Of a DNA stretch of 53,387 nucleotides, positions 42,124-50,196 are shown one piece after another. The stretch is from NCBI GenBank assembly GCA_964648465.1, contig CAZYMU010000020.1, positions 1-53,387 of the forward strand, written 5' to 3'. Both the position numbers and the translations under genes were made by a program. The notes beneath the pieces are model-generated. The model was not told the DNA's origin. It did no database searches and saw only the letters and a list, made by a program, of their open reading frames with translations. Source of the DNA: Aminicenans sp964648465 (GTDB lineage: Bacteria > Acidobacteriota > Aminicenantia > Aminicenantales > Aminicenantaceae). Within the stretch, counting starts at the first letter, position 1. Every line of letters begins with the position of its first letter.

Positions 42124-43140
42124 TTACTTATCCCTCAGGAATTTAGAAATATTAATAATTTTCACCTCCTTTCTCTCTCTGAGATTATAAAAATAGAGAG
42201 AAATACCTCTTTTTCCTGCCAAGAGAGGATTGTCGATATATAATAAAGTATCATCCTTAATGCCTATAATTTTATAAATGTGGCCGCTGACATTTAAAAG
42301 GCCCTGTATTCTTCCTAAATCCGGATTGAATACTCCTATAGCGGGGCTCCCGTCAATTGTGCGGCAGGGCATGAATGCATGGTTTCTGGTAAAGGTAATT
42401 TTTGAGGTTATTTCTTTTACTCCGGGCAGCTGAGAAGAGTGAATCGTTTGCGTGATTGTCTTTTTTTCAATGTCCATAACTTCGATCGATGGAGGCGAAT
42501 TTTTCTTTGACTTGTTGATTTGGCTGATATATAAGTAGTTTCCCCTTGCAGAAATTTTCCAGTAACAATCTGCATTCCGAACTTTGTATATTTCCTCTAT
42601 ATGATCGTTCCTTGTATTTATTTCATAGAGGAAGAGGGTATCCGGGTTTTCAACACCGGCTGTTGCAATATATACAAAACCTTGCCTTTGAGCTAATCCG
42701 CTTCTCAAACCTTTGATGTGCTTGATTGTGCCAATAAGTTTTTTCTTTCGCGTATCGATGACAGATATCCAGAACCCTTCCGGAGTGAGGGTATGATGAG
42801 TGATATAGGCTTTATTGTTTGGCGTAGTTATGTGGTTATATGGACGGTGTGGAAGCAAAATATTCGCTTCCATTTTTTCTTTCAGAGGGTTGAATGCTGC
42901 TATGGATTTTTCTCCGAGGCGGGCCCAGTAGAAGCCGTCCTGTGAATAACCTACAGTAGGTGCTGCCGGATGAAAAGAGAAGAGATAAGACAGGGTCTGT
43001 TTGTCGGGATTAACTTTGAGAAGATTCCCGTAAGCAAGGAAAAAATAGTTGTCCGAAACCGGGACGACTTTTTCAGAACAAGTAATACAGAATAGGCAGC
43101 AAATTACAAACCCAAGCACTCGAAGAAATCGAGCTTTCAT
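42124..43140 (-). CDS. Lipoprotein with predicted beta-propeller fold
   Basis: 338 residues. The signal peptide RVLGFVICCLFCITC ends in a lipobox Cys at about residue 21. The mature part repeats short beta-strand units with WD/YVTN-like spacing (YKIIGIKDDTLLYIDN, GNYLYISQINKS, KAYITHHTLTPEGFWISVID), as in surface beta-propellers. The frame continues 43 codons upstream, but the ATG at 43140, with an AAGAAGAG element, opens the signal peptide. It is directly upstream of the YiiX-like gene. No specific family recognised. Confidence 0.65.
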   Translation of the reverse strand: MKARFLRVLGFVICCLFCITCSEKVVPVSDNYFFLAYGNLLKVNPDKQTLSYLFSFHPAAPTVGYSQDGFYWARLGEKSIAAFNPLKEKMEANILLPHRPYNHITTPNNKAYITHHTLTPEGFWISVIDTRKKKLIGTIKHIKGLRSGLAQRQGFVYIATAGVENPDTLFLYEINTRNDHIEEIYKVRNADCYWKISARGNYLYISQINKSKKNSPPSIEVMDIEKKTITQTIHSSQLPGVKEITSKITFTRNHAFMPCRTIDGSPAIGVFNPDLGRIQGLLNVSGHIYKIIGIKDDTLLYIDNPLLAGKRGISLYFYNLRERKEVKIINISKFLRDK

Positions 43141-43537
43141 TTTATTCTCTTCTTTTATCGAATCGTGAATAATCCAGGTTGAGTAGTTTTCGACGAAAAG
43201 AAAAGGAAAAGACTTTTGTTTGAATTGAGTCCAATTTTCCCCGCCTTCCTCAAAAAATCTAGCTGCCAAAAATTATATCACAGAAAAAAGAAAAGTCAAA
43301 TGTGAAAAAGGAATCAGTAAAGCAGATTCAGTTGTAGTTTCAGAGTTGGTTAAAAGTTATTAAATATTACGAAATAAAATTTCGCATTATGATTGATTTT
43401 CATAAAAAATATATTTCAAATATTGCTGAATAAATGCTCATTTTGAGTTTCTGAAAAGACATTTTCTTTCAATCCGAACAGCAACAAAGGTAGAAAAGAT
43501 ACCAAAAAATGGTAAATTTTTCTGAAGAATATTATCC
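43141..43537. other. Intergenic region without recognised features
   Basis: AT-rich spacer between the dehydrogenase and the propeller lipoprotein genes. I see no RNA gene, clear promoter or terminator. Confidence 0.4.
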
Positions 43538-44302
43538 TTAAGTTCTAAGATAAGAAGCACCGTTGACATCGATGATGCAACCTGTCAAGAAATCAATCCC
43601 TTCAGAAGCCAGGAAGAGTGCTGTGTTGGCCACTTCGCTAGGCCGTGCCACCCTTCCCATGGGGCTCTGGTTGCGGATCTTCTGGCCTTGGATTCCTTGA
43701 AGGATAGGTCGAGCCATATCCGTTTCAACAAAACCTGGAGCTATGACATAGACGAATATTTTATGAGGCGCAAGAGCTTTAGCCAAGGACTGGCTCATGG
43801 CATTCAATCCTGCCTTGCTTGCTCCGTAACAGGGAGCATCAGGTTCTCCTTTGAAAGCGCCCCGGGAAGAGATGTTGATAATTTTCCCGCCCCCATGGTC
43901 AATCATATCCCTGGCAAGCAAAAATATCAGGTTTGCTGGTCCGACGAGATTGGTCTGTAGCGTTTGCTTCCATATATCCTGCCATTCATCATAAGTAGAG
44001 TCGATAATCGGGACTTCTTCATACATGCCCGCATTGTTGATCAGGATGTCAATGCGGTCTGCCTGGGACAATACAAAATCTACCATCTTCTTTGTGGATT
44101 GGGCATCAGTCAGGTCTGCTTGAACGATAAAATGTCTGCCATTTTTAAGCCTGGCCAAAGTCTCTTCCGCAGCTTCTCTGTTTTTGTTGTAATGGACGAT
44201 GACTGTGGCCTCGGCTTCTGCAAATTTCAAGGCGATAGCCCTACCAATGCCTCTAGATGCCCCGGTGACAAGGGCAATTTTGTTTGAAAGATTTATGCTC
44301 AT
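43538..44302 (-). CDS. Short-chain dehydrogenase/reductase (FabG-like)
   Basis: A classical SDR of 254 residues: cofactor loop TGASRGIG (13-20), NNAG (89-92), and the catalytic Ser145/146, Tyr159 and Lys163 (YGASK). An N-terminal SNKIALVTG and a C-terminal SEGIDFLTGCIIDVNGA complete the fold. It resembles 3-oxoacyl-ACP reductases, but the family is broad and no fatty-acid genes are near, so the substrate is open. The ATG at 44302 with GAGG upstream is preferred over a longer in-frame start. Confidence 0.85.
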   Translation of the reverse strand: MSINLSNKIALVTGASRGIGRAIALKFAEAEATVIVHYNKNREAAEETLARLKNGRHFIVQADLTDAQSTKKMVDFVLSQADRIDILINNAGMYEEVPIIDSTYDEWQDIWKQTLQTNLVGPANLIFLLARDMIDHGGGKIINISSRGAFKGEPDAPCYGASKAGLNAMSQSLAKALAPHKIFVYVIAPGFVETDMARPILQGIQGQKIRNQSPMGRVARPSEVANTALFLASEGIDFLTGCIIDVNGASYLRT

Positions 44303-44555
44303 TTTTACCTCGATCCCTGAATTTAGAAGATCAATCTTGCCTTTCCTTATGTGCTGGTTCTTCTTATGTCCCAGCAATTACCACACCGGTAACATCCGAA
44401 ATATATCCACGAGAGGCATGGATGTCAATAAAATTCAGTTAATATACCTAGCATATAAGGGGCTGTGCTATTTATATCTGTTTTTCTCTATGTTGGATTT
44501 GCAATCATCTATTCGTTTTCTAGCAATTCATTTCAAAATGGTTTAATAATAAATT

Positions 44556-44714
44556 GTGAACATTAATTTTCCCTTTGGCCCTTTTAAGAGAGCTGCTGAG
44601 GTTGAATCGATTGTCACGCAGGGGGAGAAAAGGCTGTATTACAGGTTCAGGCCTGCTCCTTATTACGGAGAAATAGCTGCGGCGAATGCAGTTGGTTCCG
44701 CGGAATACAGCTAA
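44556..44714 (+). pseudogene. Radical SAM protein, N-terminal remnant
   Basis: A 52-residue frame (GTG start) reads NINFPFGPFKRAAEVESIV, then GEKRLYYRFRPAPYYGEIAA and ANAVG. This is the N-terminus seen in a radical SAM subgroup just before the CxxxCxxC iron-sulfur motif. Here it stops at exactly that point (GSAEYS and stop), and its last bases overlap the 3' end of the GH29 gene. The cluster-binding and catalytic parts are gone, so it is a truncated remnant at a rearrangement breakpoint. Confidence 0.6.
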
Positions 44715-46213
44715 TACTCCAGCACAGAGACGGCCTGAATCCTCCTTTCTCTGGGGGAAGCTTTGAACAGCCCGAAATTTGAAATAGCCGGCGTGTTATT
44801 GGATTTTTTTATAATGAGTTGGACCCTGTCCGACTGAACAGGGGGAATGCGCAATATCCTTTTGTATCCGATCGTTGTGCCGCTTGCCAACCGCGTCCAT
44901 TCTCCGTTTACGCGGCCTTTTATTTCGAACTCCGAAATTCTTTGCCCGAAACGGATCGGTTCCTGGATCATAATCCGGTCGAACAGCACCGGCTTTCCCA
45001 GGTTGATTTCCAGGGAGACTTCTCCGGCTTGGTCATCTGCCGCCCAGTAGGAGTCCAAATCCTCATCCACGATATTGGCCGGAGCGAACTTTTTATCCCG
45101 CTGCCGAAAATTGGCCGCGTCGACTGATCTCCCCGAAGCCAGATTAGTTGCGAATGTCTCATCCAGAACCGACCGGAACTCCTTTAGCGCTTGGACGTCA
45201 TTTTCATGAAACAATCCTCTTCTGTCAGGAGGGATGTTGAGCAGCAAGACCCCGTTTCTGCCTACGGATTTGTAATAAACATCCAGGAGCTGCTGTGTGG
45301 TTTTAACCCGGTTGTCTTCCTTTTCGTGATAAAACCAGCCGGGACGGATGGAAGTGTTGCACAAAGGAATCACCCAGTTTTTCCCGTCGGGGTCTCCTGA
45401 GTTCAGATAACCGGTGTCGGCACTTCCGACAACGATATTTGCGTTGTTTATGGTGGACCAGTTCGTTTTGCCAGCGTATCCTCTCTCGTTGCCGATCCAC
45501 CGGATATCAGGGCCTGCGTCGGAAAATAAAAGCACGTTGGGCTGTAACTCTTTTATCATCGCCCATGTCTCGTTCCAGCGGTAATAGGTGGTGCGGTCGA
45601 TTCGTCTTTCTTCTCTGGCCCCACCATAATATCCTGTTCCGCCGTTTGCCCCGTCGAACCAGAGCTCTGATATTTCGCCGTATTCGGTGAGGAGTTCCTT
45701 GAGCTGGTTCCAATAATATGCGATGTATGCCGGGGTACCGTAATCGGCATGATTTCTGTCCCAGGGAGAAAGATACAGGCCAGCCTTGAGGCCGTGCCTC
45801 CGGCAGGCATCCACAAATTCCCGGACGATGTCGCCCTTCCCTTCCTTCCAGGGGCTGTTTTTCACCGAATGCTCCGTATACTTTGACGGCCACAAACAAA
45901 ATCCGTCGTGGTGTTTGGCCGTCAATATGAGCTGTTTCATGCCCGCGTTTTTTGCCACGCGTGCCCATTGGTTCGCGTCGAAGTCGGCCGGATTGAAGAT
46001 CTCGAGTGACTCATCTCCATATCCCCATTCTTTGTCTGTGAAGGTGTTGACTGTGAAGTGGATAAACCCGATAAACTCCATTTTTTGATATTCGACCTGA
46101 TTTGGCGTCGGAATGACAGGATTGGGTGCAATGTCTTTTGGTTCCTGCTTGCATGAAATCAGAAGTAAGCAGAATAATGCGACAGATATATTAAAAATAC
46201 GAATCATTCTCAT
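44711..46213 (-). CDS. Alpha-L-fucosidase, GH29 family lipoprotein
   Basis: 500 residues. A lipoprotein signal peptide (lipobox LISC, Cys21) is followed by the GH29 TIM barrel: MKQLILTAKHHDGFCLWPSK, GLYLSPWDRNHADYG, and the nucleophile Asp187 in ELWFDGANGG. A C-terminal discoidin-like (F5/8C-type) beta-sandwich extends from about residue 355. AGGAGG sits 6 nt before ATG. The gene has a visibly higher G+C content than the genes to its left, and its 3' end is fused to a truncated radical SAM gene. Both suggest acquisition by transfer. Confidence 0.9.
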   Translation of the reverse strand: MRMIRIFNISVALFCLLLISCKQEPKDIAPNPVIPTPNQVEYQKMEFIGFIHFTVNTFTDKEWGYGDESLEIFNPADFDANQWARVAKNAGMKQLILTAKHHDGFCLWPSKYTEHSVKNSPWKEGKGDIVREFVDACRRHGLKAGLYLSPWDRNHADYGTPAYIAYYWNQLKELLTEYGEISELWFDGANGGTGYYGGAREERRIDRTTYYRWNETWAMIKELQPNVLLFSDAGPDIRWIGNERGYAGKTNWSTINNANIVVGSADTGYLNSGDPDGKNWVIPLCNTSIRPGWFYHEKEDNRVKTTQQLLDVYYKSVGRNGVLLLNIPPDRRGLFHENDVQALKEFRSVLDETFATNLASGRSVDAANFRQRDKKFAPANIVDEDLDSYWAADDQAGEVSLEINLGKPVLFDRIMIQEPIRFGQRISEFEIKGRVNGEWTRLASGTTIGYKRILRIPPVQSDRVQLIIKKSNNTPAISNFGLFKASPRERRIQAVSVLEY

Positions 46214-46392
46214 TTGTTCCTCCTGTATATGTTCGTTAATTTTATATTAAAGGAACGTTTTTTCAAATTAAGAAGGGAATATGATTCAGGAATGTGAAGA
46301 AGAGGGACAAGACATAAAACAGTAAAAAACAATAATAAAAAATATAAAACTGTGCACTTTTGATTCTTAAATGACATATTTTGCATTCTTCC

Positions 46393-46422
46393 TTGACAGG
46401 AATTTTTTATTTCCTTTAATAT
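46393..46422 (+). promoter_or_regulatory. Promoter of a decayed permease gene
   Basis: TTGACA (46393-46398), an 18-bp spacer, TAATAT (46417-46422), 58 bp before the ATG of the permease remnant. The promoter outlived its gene. Confidence 0.5.
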
Positions 46423-46479
46423 TGTTAACGTAGAAGCTTAAAGAGCCTAGATTTAGCAAATACGACCTGGAGTTTTGTC

Positions 46480-47411
46480 ATGTTAAAAAATTTCTTAAAG
46501 ATAGTTTTTAGGATTCTGAGAAGGAACCAGTGATCCGTTATAATCTTATATTTTAATGGTTATAGCGATTCTTATACTCGGTGTGGCCTGTGTCAATTTT
46601 ATGATATTATCGGTGGGACGTACTGCAACTCGAATAGAGAGGTTGGTGTCTGGAAGGTCCTGGGCGCTGTGAAATCTCAACTAATCGTGCAATTTCTGGG
46701 GGAAGCGGTTCTCATGAGTGTGTCTGCTCTTTTTCTTGGTGTTTTACTCGTCCATCTGTTTCTTCCTTCCTTTAATGCCATGATCAACAAGGATCTTTTT
46801 TTCTCCTACAATTTCTGGACGTTTACGTCTATGCTCGCTATCATGCTGTTCGTGGCATGCATCGCGGGGAGCTATACCGCTATTTTTCTTTCTCGATTCC
46901 AGGCTGTCGAAATCATGAGCAACAAACCGCGGGCCGCCGGCGTCAATCTGCTGGTTCGCGGTCTTGTTCTGGGGCAATTCGCCCTCTCGATCGGGATGTC
47001 CAGCAGCAATACCAAGAGATTCAACGATGGAGTGCGATCGTGAGGTATGCGTCAGTTTTTACAATACTGATTGCATGCCTGGGTCTCTTCGGGCTTGCCA
47101 CCTTGACTGTCGCCAACCGGACAAAAGAGATTGCCATTCGAAAAATCCTGGGTGCTTCTATGTCCAGTGTGGTTTTCATGCTCACGTTTGAATTCGGAAA
47201 ACTTGTGATCTTAGCCAACATTATTGCCTGGCCGATCGCATTTTTTATCATGAGACAATGGCTGCAAGATTTTGCATTCCGTACCAGCTTAAGTTTAGAT
47301 AAATTTCTCATATCAGCTGTTGTGGCCTTAACCATCGCTCTAGCGACTGTCAGCTATTATTCCGTGAAGGCCCCACTCTCCGATCCTGCTAGAATCATAA
47401 AATATGAGTAG
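46480..47411 (+). pseudogene. MacB/FtsX-type ABC permease, decayed
   Basis: It starts like a normal family member (MLKNFLKIVFRILRRNQ) but stops at codon 18. The rest is only the C-terminal part in broken frames: GVACVNFMILSVGR from 46556, then a frame change before EVGVWKVLGAVKSQL, a frame through about 47035 (LIVQFLGEAVLMSV), and another from 46.99 kb to the proper end (RTKEIAIRKILGAS, LSDPARIIKYE). Several hundred residues of the first membrane and periplasmic parts are deleted. Intact members are about 800 residues. Clearly a dead gene. Confidence 0.85.
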
Positions 47412-47436
47412 ATCCGCAGCTTTCCAGGGTTAGCCA

Positions 47437-47475
47437 TTATTCATAGCGGATGGCATCGACGGGATCAAAAAGAGA
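47437..47475 (-). pseudogene. C-terminal stub of a second MacB-type permease
   Basis: On the minus strand the sequence reads SLFDPVDAIRYE and stop, the signature C-terminus of MacB/FtsX permeases (compare LSDPARIIKYE of the plus-strand remnant 25 bp away). Nothing upstream continues it. Only the last dozen codons of an opposing gene remain. Confidence 0.55.
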
Positions 47476-47498
47476 GACCTACTGCCATAAGGAATTCC

Positions 47499-47723
47499 TC
47501 AGTTTCCACCCTTCTGAACTTCCCATCCAAAATTGATGTATTCCCATTCGAACTTATCTTCTTTGATCTTAATCAAAACAAAACCTTCTTCTAAGCCATA
47601 GTATGGCCCTTCCCACCAATCCGACGAAACCGCGCCTCCGGGCAGAACACGGAAACTGATGGCCGACACTAAACGGCAAAAGGATACTTTATGGTCAGCA
47701 GAACAAAACCGGGATAATCTCAC
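47499..47723 (-). pseudogene. C-terminal fragment of a calcineurin-like phosphoesterase
   Basis: The 74-codon frame ends with GGAVSSDWWEGPYYGLEEGF and FEWEYINFGW, resembling the tail of secreted metallophosphoesterases (SGAxSGxWWxGP, GxPEGF, WxYxxYGW). No catalytic metal-binding motifs are present and the first 25 residues do not look like the family. A remnant, recognised by pattern only. Confidence 0.45.
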
Positions 47724-47833
47724 CCTTTAAGGTCTCCTATAACCTGCGTTCATCGAAAAAAAGGGATAGACAAGATTTAAGATCACCCAATAGTTAATCC
47801 TAAAGGACGATCTAAAAGCCCGAAGGGCAGAGT

Positions 47834-47996
47834 TCCACGGGCTTGCCCGTGGATGAATGAGTAGGTGGCGATATGCTATGATAGAGAAGTGGAAATTAGA
47901 TTATCAGGTCAAAGTGCATATCTCACAGAGTATCATATAATATGGATACCGAAATATCGCCACCGTATCCTGCTTCAACCATTGAAACGTAATTAA
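47834..47996 (+). mobile_element. Truncated IS200/IS605-type element (left end plus tnpA start)
   Basis: A perfect hairpin TCCACGGGC-TT-GCCCGTGGA (47834-47853) followed by GATGAATG has the form of an IS200-type left end. From GTG 47889 the frame reads 35 residues: VEIRLSGQSAYLTEY, then HIIWIPKYRHRIL, the conserved N-terminus of TnpA Y1 transposases, and stops at 47996. The HUH motif and catalytic Tyr are missing. The element is dead and abuts the polX gene. Confidence 0.75.
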
Positions 47997-48028
47997 AGTT
48001 GGATTATTATAAAATTAGTCTACTTCAA

Positions 48029-49747
48029 ATGAAAAATAAAGAATTAGCCGTTATTTTTTCCAGGATTGGTGACGCCTTGGAAATTAGGGGGGAGACAGGA
48101 TTCAAGGTTGTCGCTTACCGAAAAGCTGCCCGTATTCTCGAGGATCTAACAGAGGATATTGAAGACATCACCAAAGAAAAAAAAGTTCAAGAAATCCCTG
48201 GAATCGGGAGTGGAATTACAAAGAAAATTGAAGAGTACATCGATACTGGCCATATGAAAAAATTAGATGAGGCTCTCTCAGGTATTCCGGAAGGCCTGCT
48301 TGAACTTTTAGATGTCCAGAACCTGGGAGTAAAAACTGTCCATATGGCTTACAAAGAGCTTGGAGTGAAAAACATTGAAGATCTCAAAAGAGTTATCGAA
48401 AATGGGTCGCTAGCACGATTATCCGGTCTTGGGGAGAAAAAGGTGGAGAACATCAAAAAAGGCATTGAAATCTATGAACATGCTCAGGAACGCATTAATA
48501 TTTTTGAAGCTGCAAACCTAGTGAAAAAGGTGATTGATTATCTTAAAGAAGTTCCTCACATCGGTCGGATTTCTACTGCAGGTTCACTCCGCCGAATGAA
48601 GGAGACAGTTGGAGATATCGATATTCTTACAACTGGCAAAGACGGTGTAAAAATTATAGATTACTTCACTCGATTTCCCTCGGTGACTAAAGTTCTGGCT
48701 AGGGGAAAGACAAAAGGGTCGGTTATGATAAGCGCTGAAAAGGGGGAACGCCAGGTTGATTTGCGGATTGTGGATGAATCAGAATATGGATCTGCACTTC
48801 AGTATTTTACAGGCTCGAAAGCTCATAACATTAAACTGAGATCCCTGGCCAAAGATATGGGACTGAAAATTTCAGAATATGGTGTTTTCAAGGATGAGAA
48901 GAGAATTGCAGGGTTTAATGAGGAAGAAATCTACAGGGCTCTCAACCTGGCTTTCATTCCGCCGGAATTAAGAGAAGACAGAGGCGAGATTGAACTGGCC
49001 TTGAAAAACAATCTTCCAAGGATAGTGGAATCCAATGATATAAGAGGGGACCTTCATGTCCATTCTCAATACAGTGATGGCAGTCTCTCTATTGATGAGA
49101 TTGCTGCATCCGCGAAAGGCCTGGGCTATAAATATATCGCTGTGTGTGATCATTCCCAGTCGGCGAAATACGCCAATGGTTTGAGTCCGGAGCGTCTTAG
49201 GACCCAGATAGATGAGATCGACAAGATCAACAGGCATCTTGAGGGCATAAAGATCCTGAAAGGAACAGAAGTGGACATTCTCAGGGATGGTAGACTGGAC
49301 TTTCCGGATGAAATCCTTAAAGATTTGGATATTGTTGTGGCAGCAGTTCATTCAGGATTTAAAAGAAACGTGACAGAGAGAATGCTTAAAGCAATGGAGA
49401 ATCCATATGTCACTATAATCGCCCATCCTTCGGGGAGGCTCATATCAGGCCGAGAGGGTTATGACGTTGACCTGGAAAAGGTCATCGAAGGAGCACAGAA
49501 GTTGGGAATTGTGCTGGAACTTAATTCCTATTATGATCGTCTGGATTTAAACGAATTTTACTTAAAGAAGGCCAAAGATAGAAACATAATGATCAGCCTG
49601 GGGACTGATACTCATCATGCCGGTGGGCTCGAAATGATGCGTTTTGGTGTTGGGATTGCACGTCGGGCGTGGCTTGAAAAGAAAGATATTATAAACTGCT
49701 TAAGCTGTGAAGATATCCGCCATAGGTCATTCAGACAGAAGCCTTGA
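48029..49747 (+). CDS. polX: DNA polymerase/3'-5' exonuclease PolX
   Basis: A family X repair polymerase fused to a PHP nuclease, 572 residues. The N-terminal 8-kDa/HhH region has EIPGIGSGITKKIEEYI and LSGLGEKKVENIKKG. The nucleotidyltransferase core has AGSLRR (184-189) and GDIDIL (195-200, Asp196/198). The PHP domain has DLHVHSQYSDG, CDHSQ, TEVDIL, AAVHSGF, IIAHPSGR and LGTDTHHAGG. It fills gaps in base-excision repair. The ATG at 48029 matches the family start; an in-frame TTG at 47999 lies 2 bp after the IS remnant. No ribosome binding site is evident, so insertion may have replaced its native upstream sequence. Confidence 0.93.
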   Translation: MKNKELAVIFSRIGDALEIRGETGFKVVAYRKAARILEDLTEDIEDITKEKKVQEIPGIGSGITKKIEEYIDTGHMKKLDEALSGIPEGLLELLDVQNLGVKTVHMAYKELGVKNIEDLKRVIENGSLARLSGLGEKKVENIKKGIEIYEHAQERINIFEAANLVKKVIDYLKEVPHIGRISTAGSLRRMKETVGDIDILTTGKDGVKIIDYFTRFPSVTKVLARGKTKGSVMISAEKGERQVDLRIVDESEYGSALQYFTGSKAHNIKLRSLAKDMGLKISEYGVFKDEKRIAGFNEEEIYRALNLAFIPPELREDRGEIELALKNNLPRIVESNDIRGDLHVHSQYSDGSLSIDEIAASAKGLGYKYIAVCDHSQSAKYANGLSPERLRTQIDEIDKINRHLEGIKILKGTEVDILRDGRLDFPDEILKDLDIVVAAVHSGFKRNVTERMLKAMENPYVTIIAHPSGRLISGREGYDVDLEKVIEGAQKLGIVLELNSYYDRLDLNEFYLKKAKDRNIMISLGTDTHHAGGLEMMRFGVGIARRAWLEKKDIINCLSCEDIRHRSFRQKP

Positions 49748-50196
49748 AAAAATTCTAAAACGTTGCTCTAAGAATAAGACTTCTGATTAAACATTTTTTC
49801 TGTTTTTAACGTAAACTAAAAAAGCCTATAGAATAATTATAAAAAATAAAATAATCTTTTCAACCGTAGTCATAATAATATCATCTGGGTCAACTTTTGC
49901 CATGACAGGAAGGATGCTGGTCCTGGGATTCCTGAAGTTGAAGATGCAAAAAAGGCTGGCCGAGTTGAAAAGAGGTTGAAAATCTACCAGTAAATTTCCA
50001 TTTTGTGAGGAGAAAAATGAAATGCGTTCGCACGACTGCAAATTCCTTCGAGAGCAGCCGCCACTTCTGGTAGTACAATCCTAATCTGGACAAAAGATCT
50101 GCAGTCCCAAAGCATGCTGAGATCAGCAATGTTTTAGCTATTTGACACTAGCCGTATTCCTTGATATTATTTTTGCCGAATAAGCGGAGGGGAAAA
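49748..50196. other. Intergenic region with possible coding remnants
   Basis: About 450 bp. A plus-strand frame ending at 49993 (GIPEVEDAKKAG, EKRLKIYQ, stop) has protein-like composition but no start or recognised family. A second frame starts at 50020 after GAGGAG but stops after 18 codons. Both look like debris. The kinase promoter is not obvious. Confidence 0.35.

Noticed and set aside
47834..47853. Hairpin as part of a CRISPR array or phage attachment site
   Set aside because: It occurs once, with no regularly spaced repeats. The adjacent tnpA start explains it better.
50020..50076. An 18-codon frame with a good GAGGAG site upstream of the kinase
   Set aside because: It stops after 18 codons with no recognised peptide. 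It could be a decayed gene start, but nothing supports a functional leader peptide.
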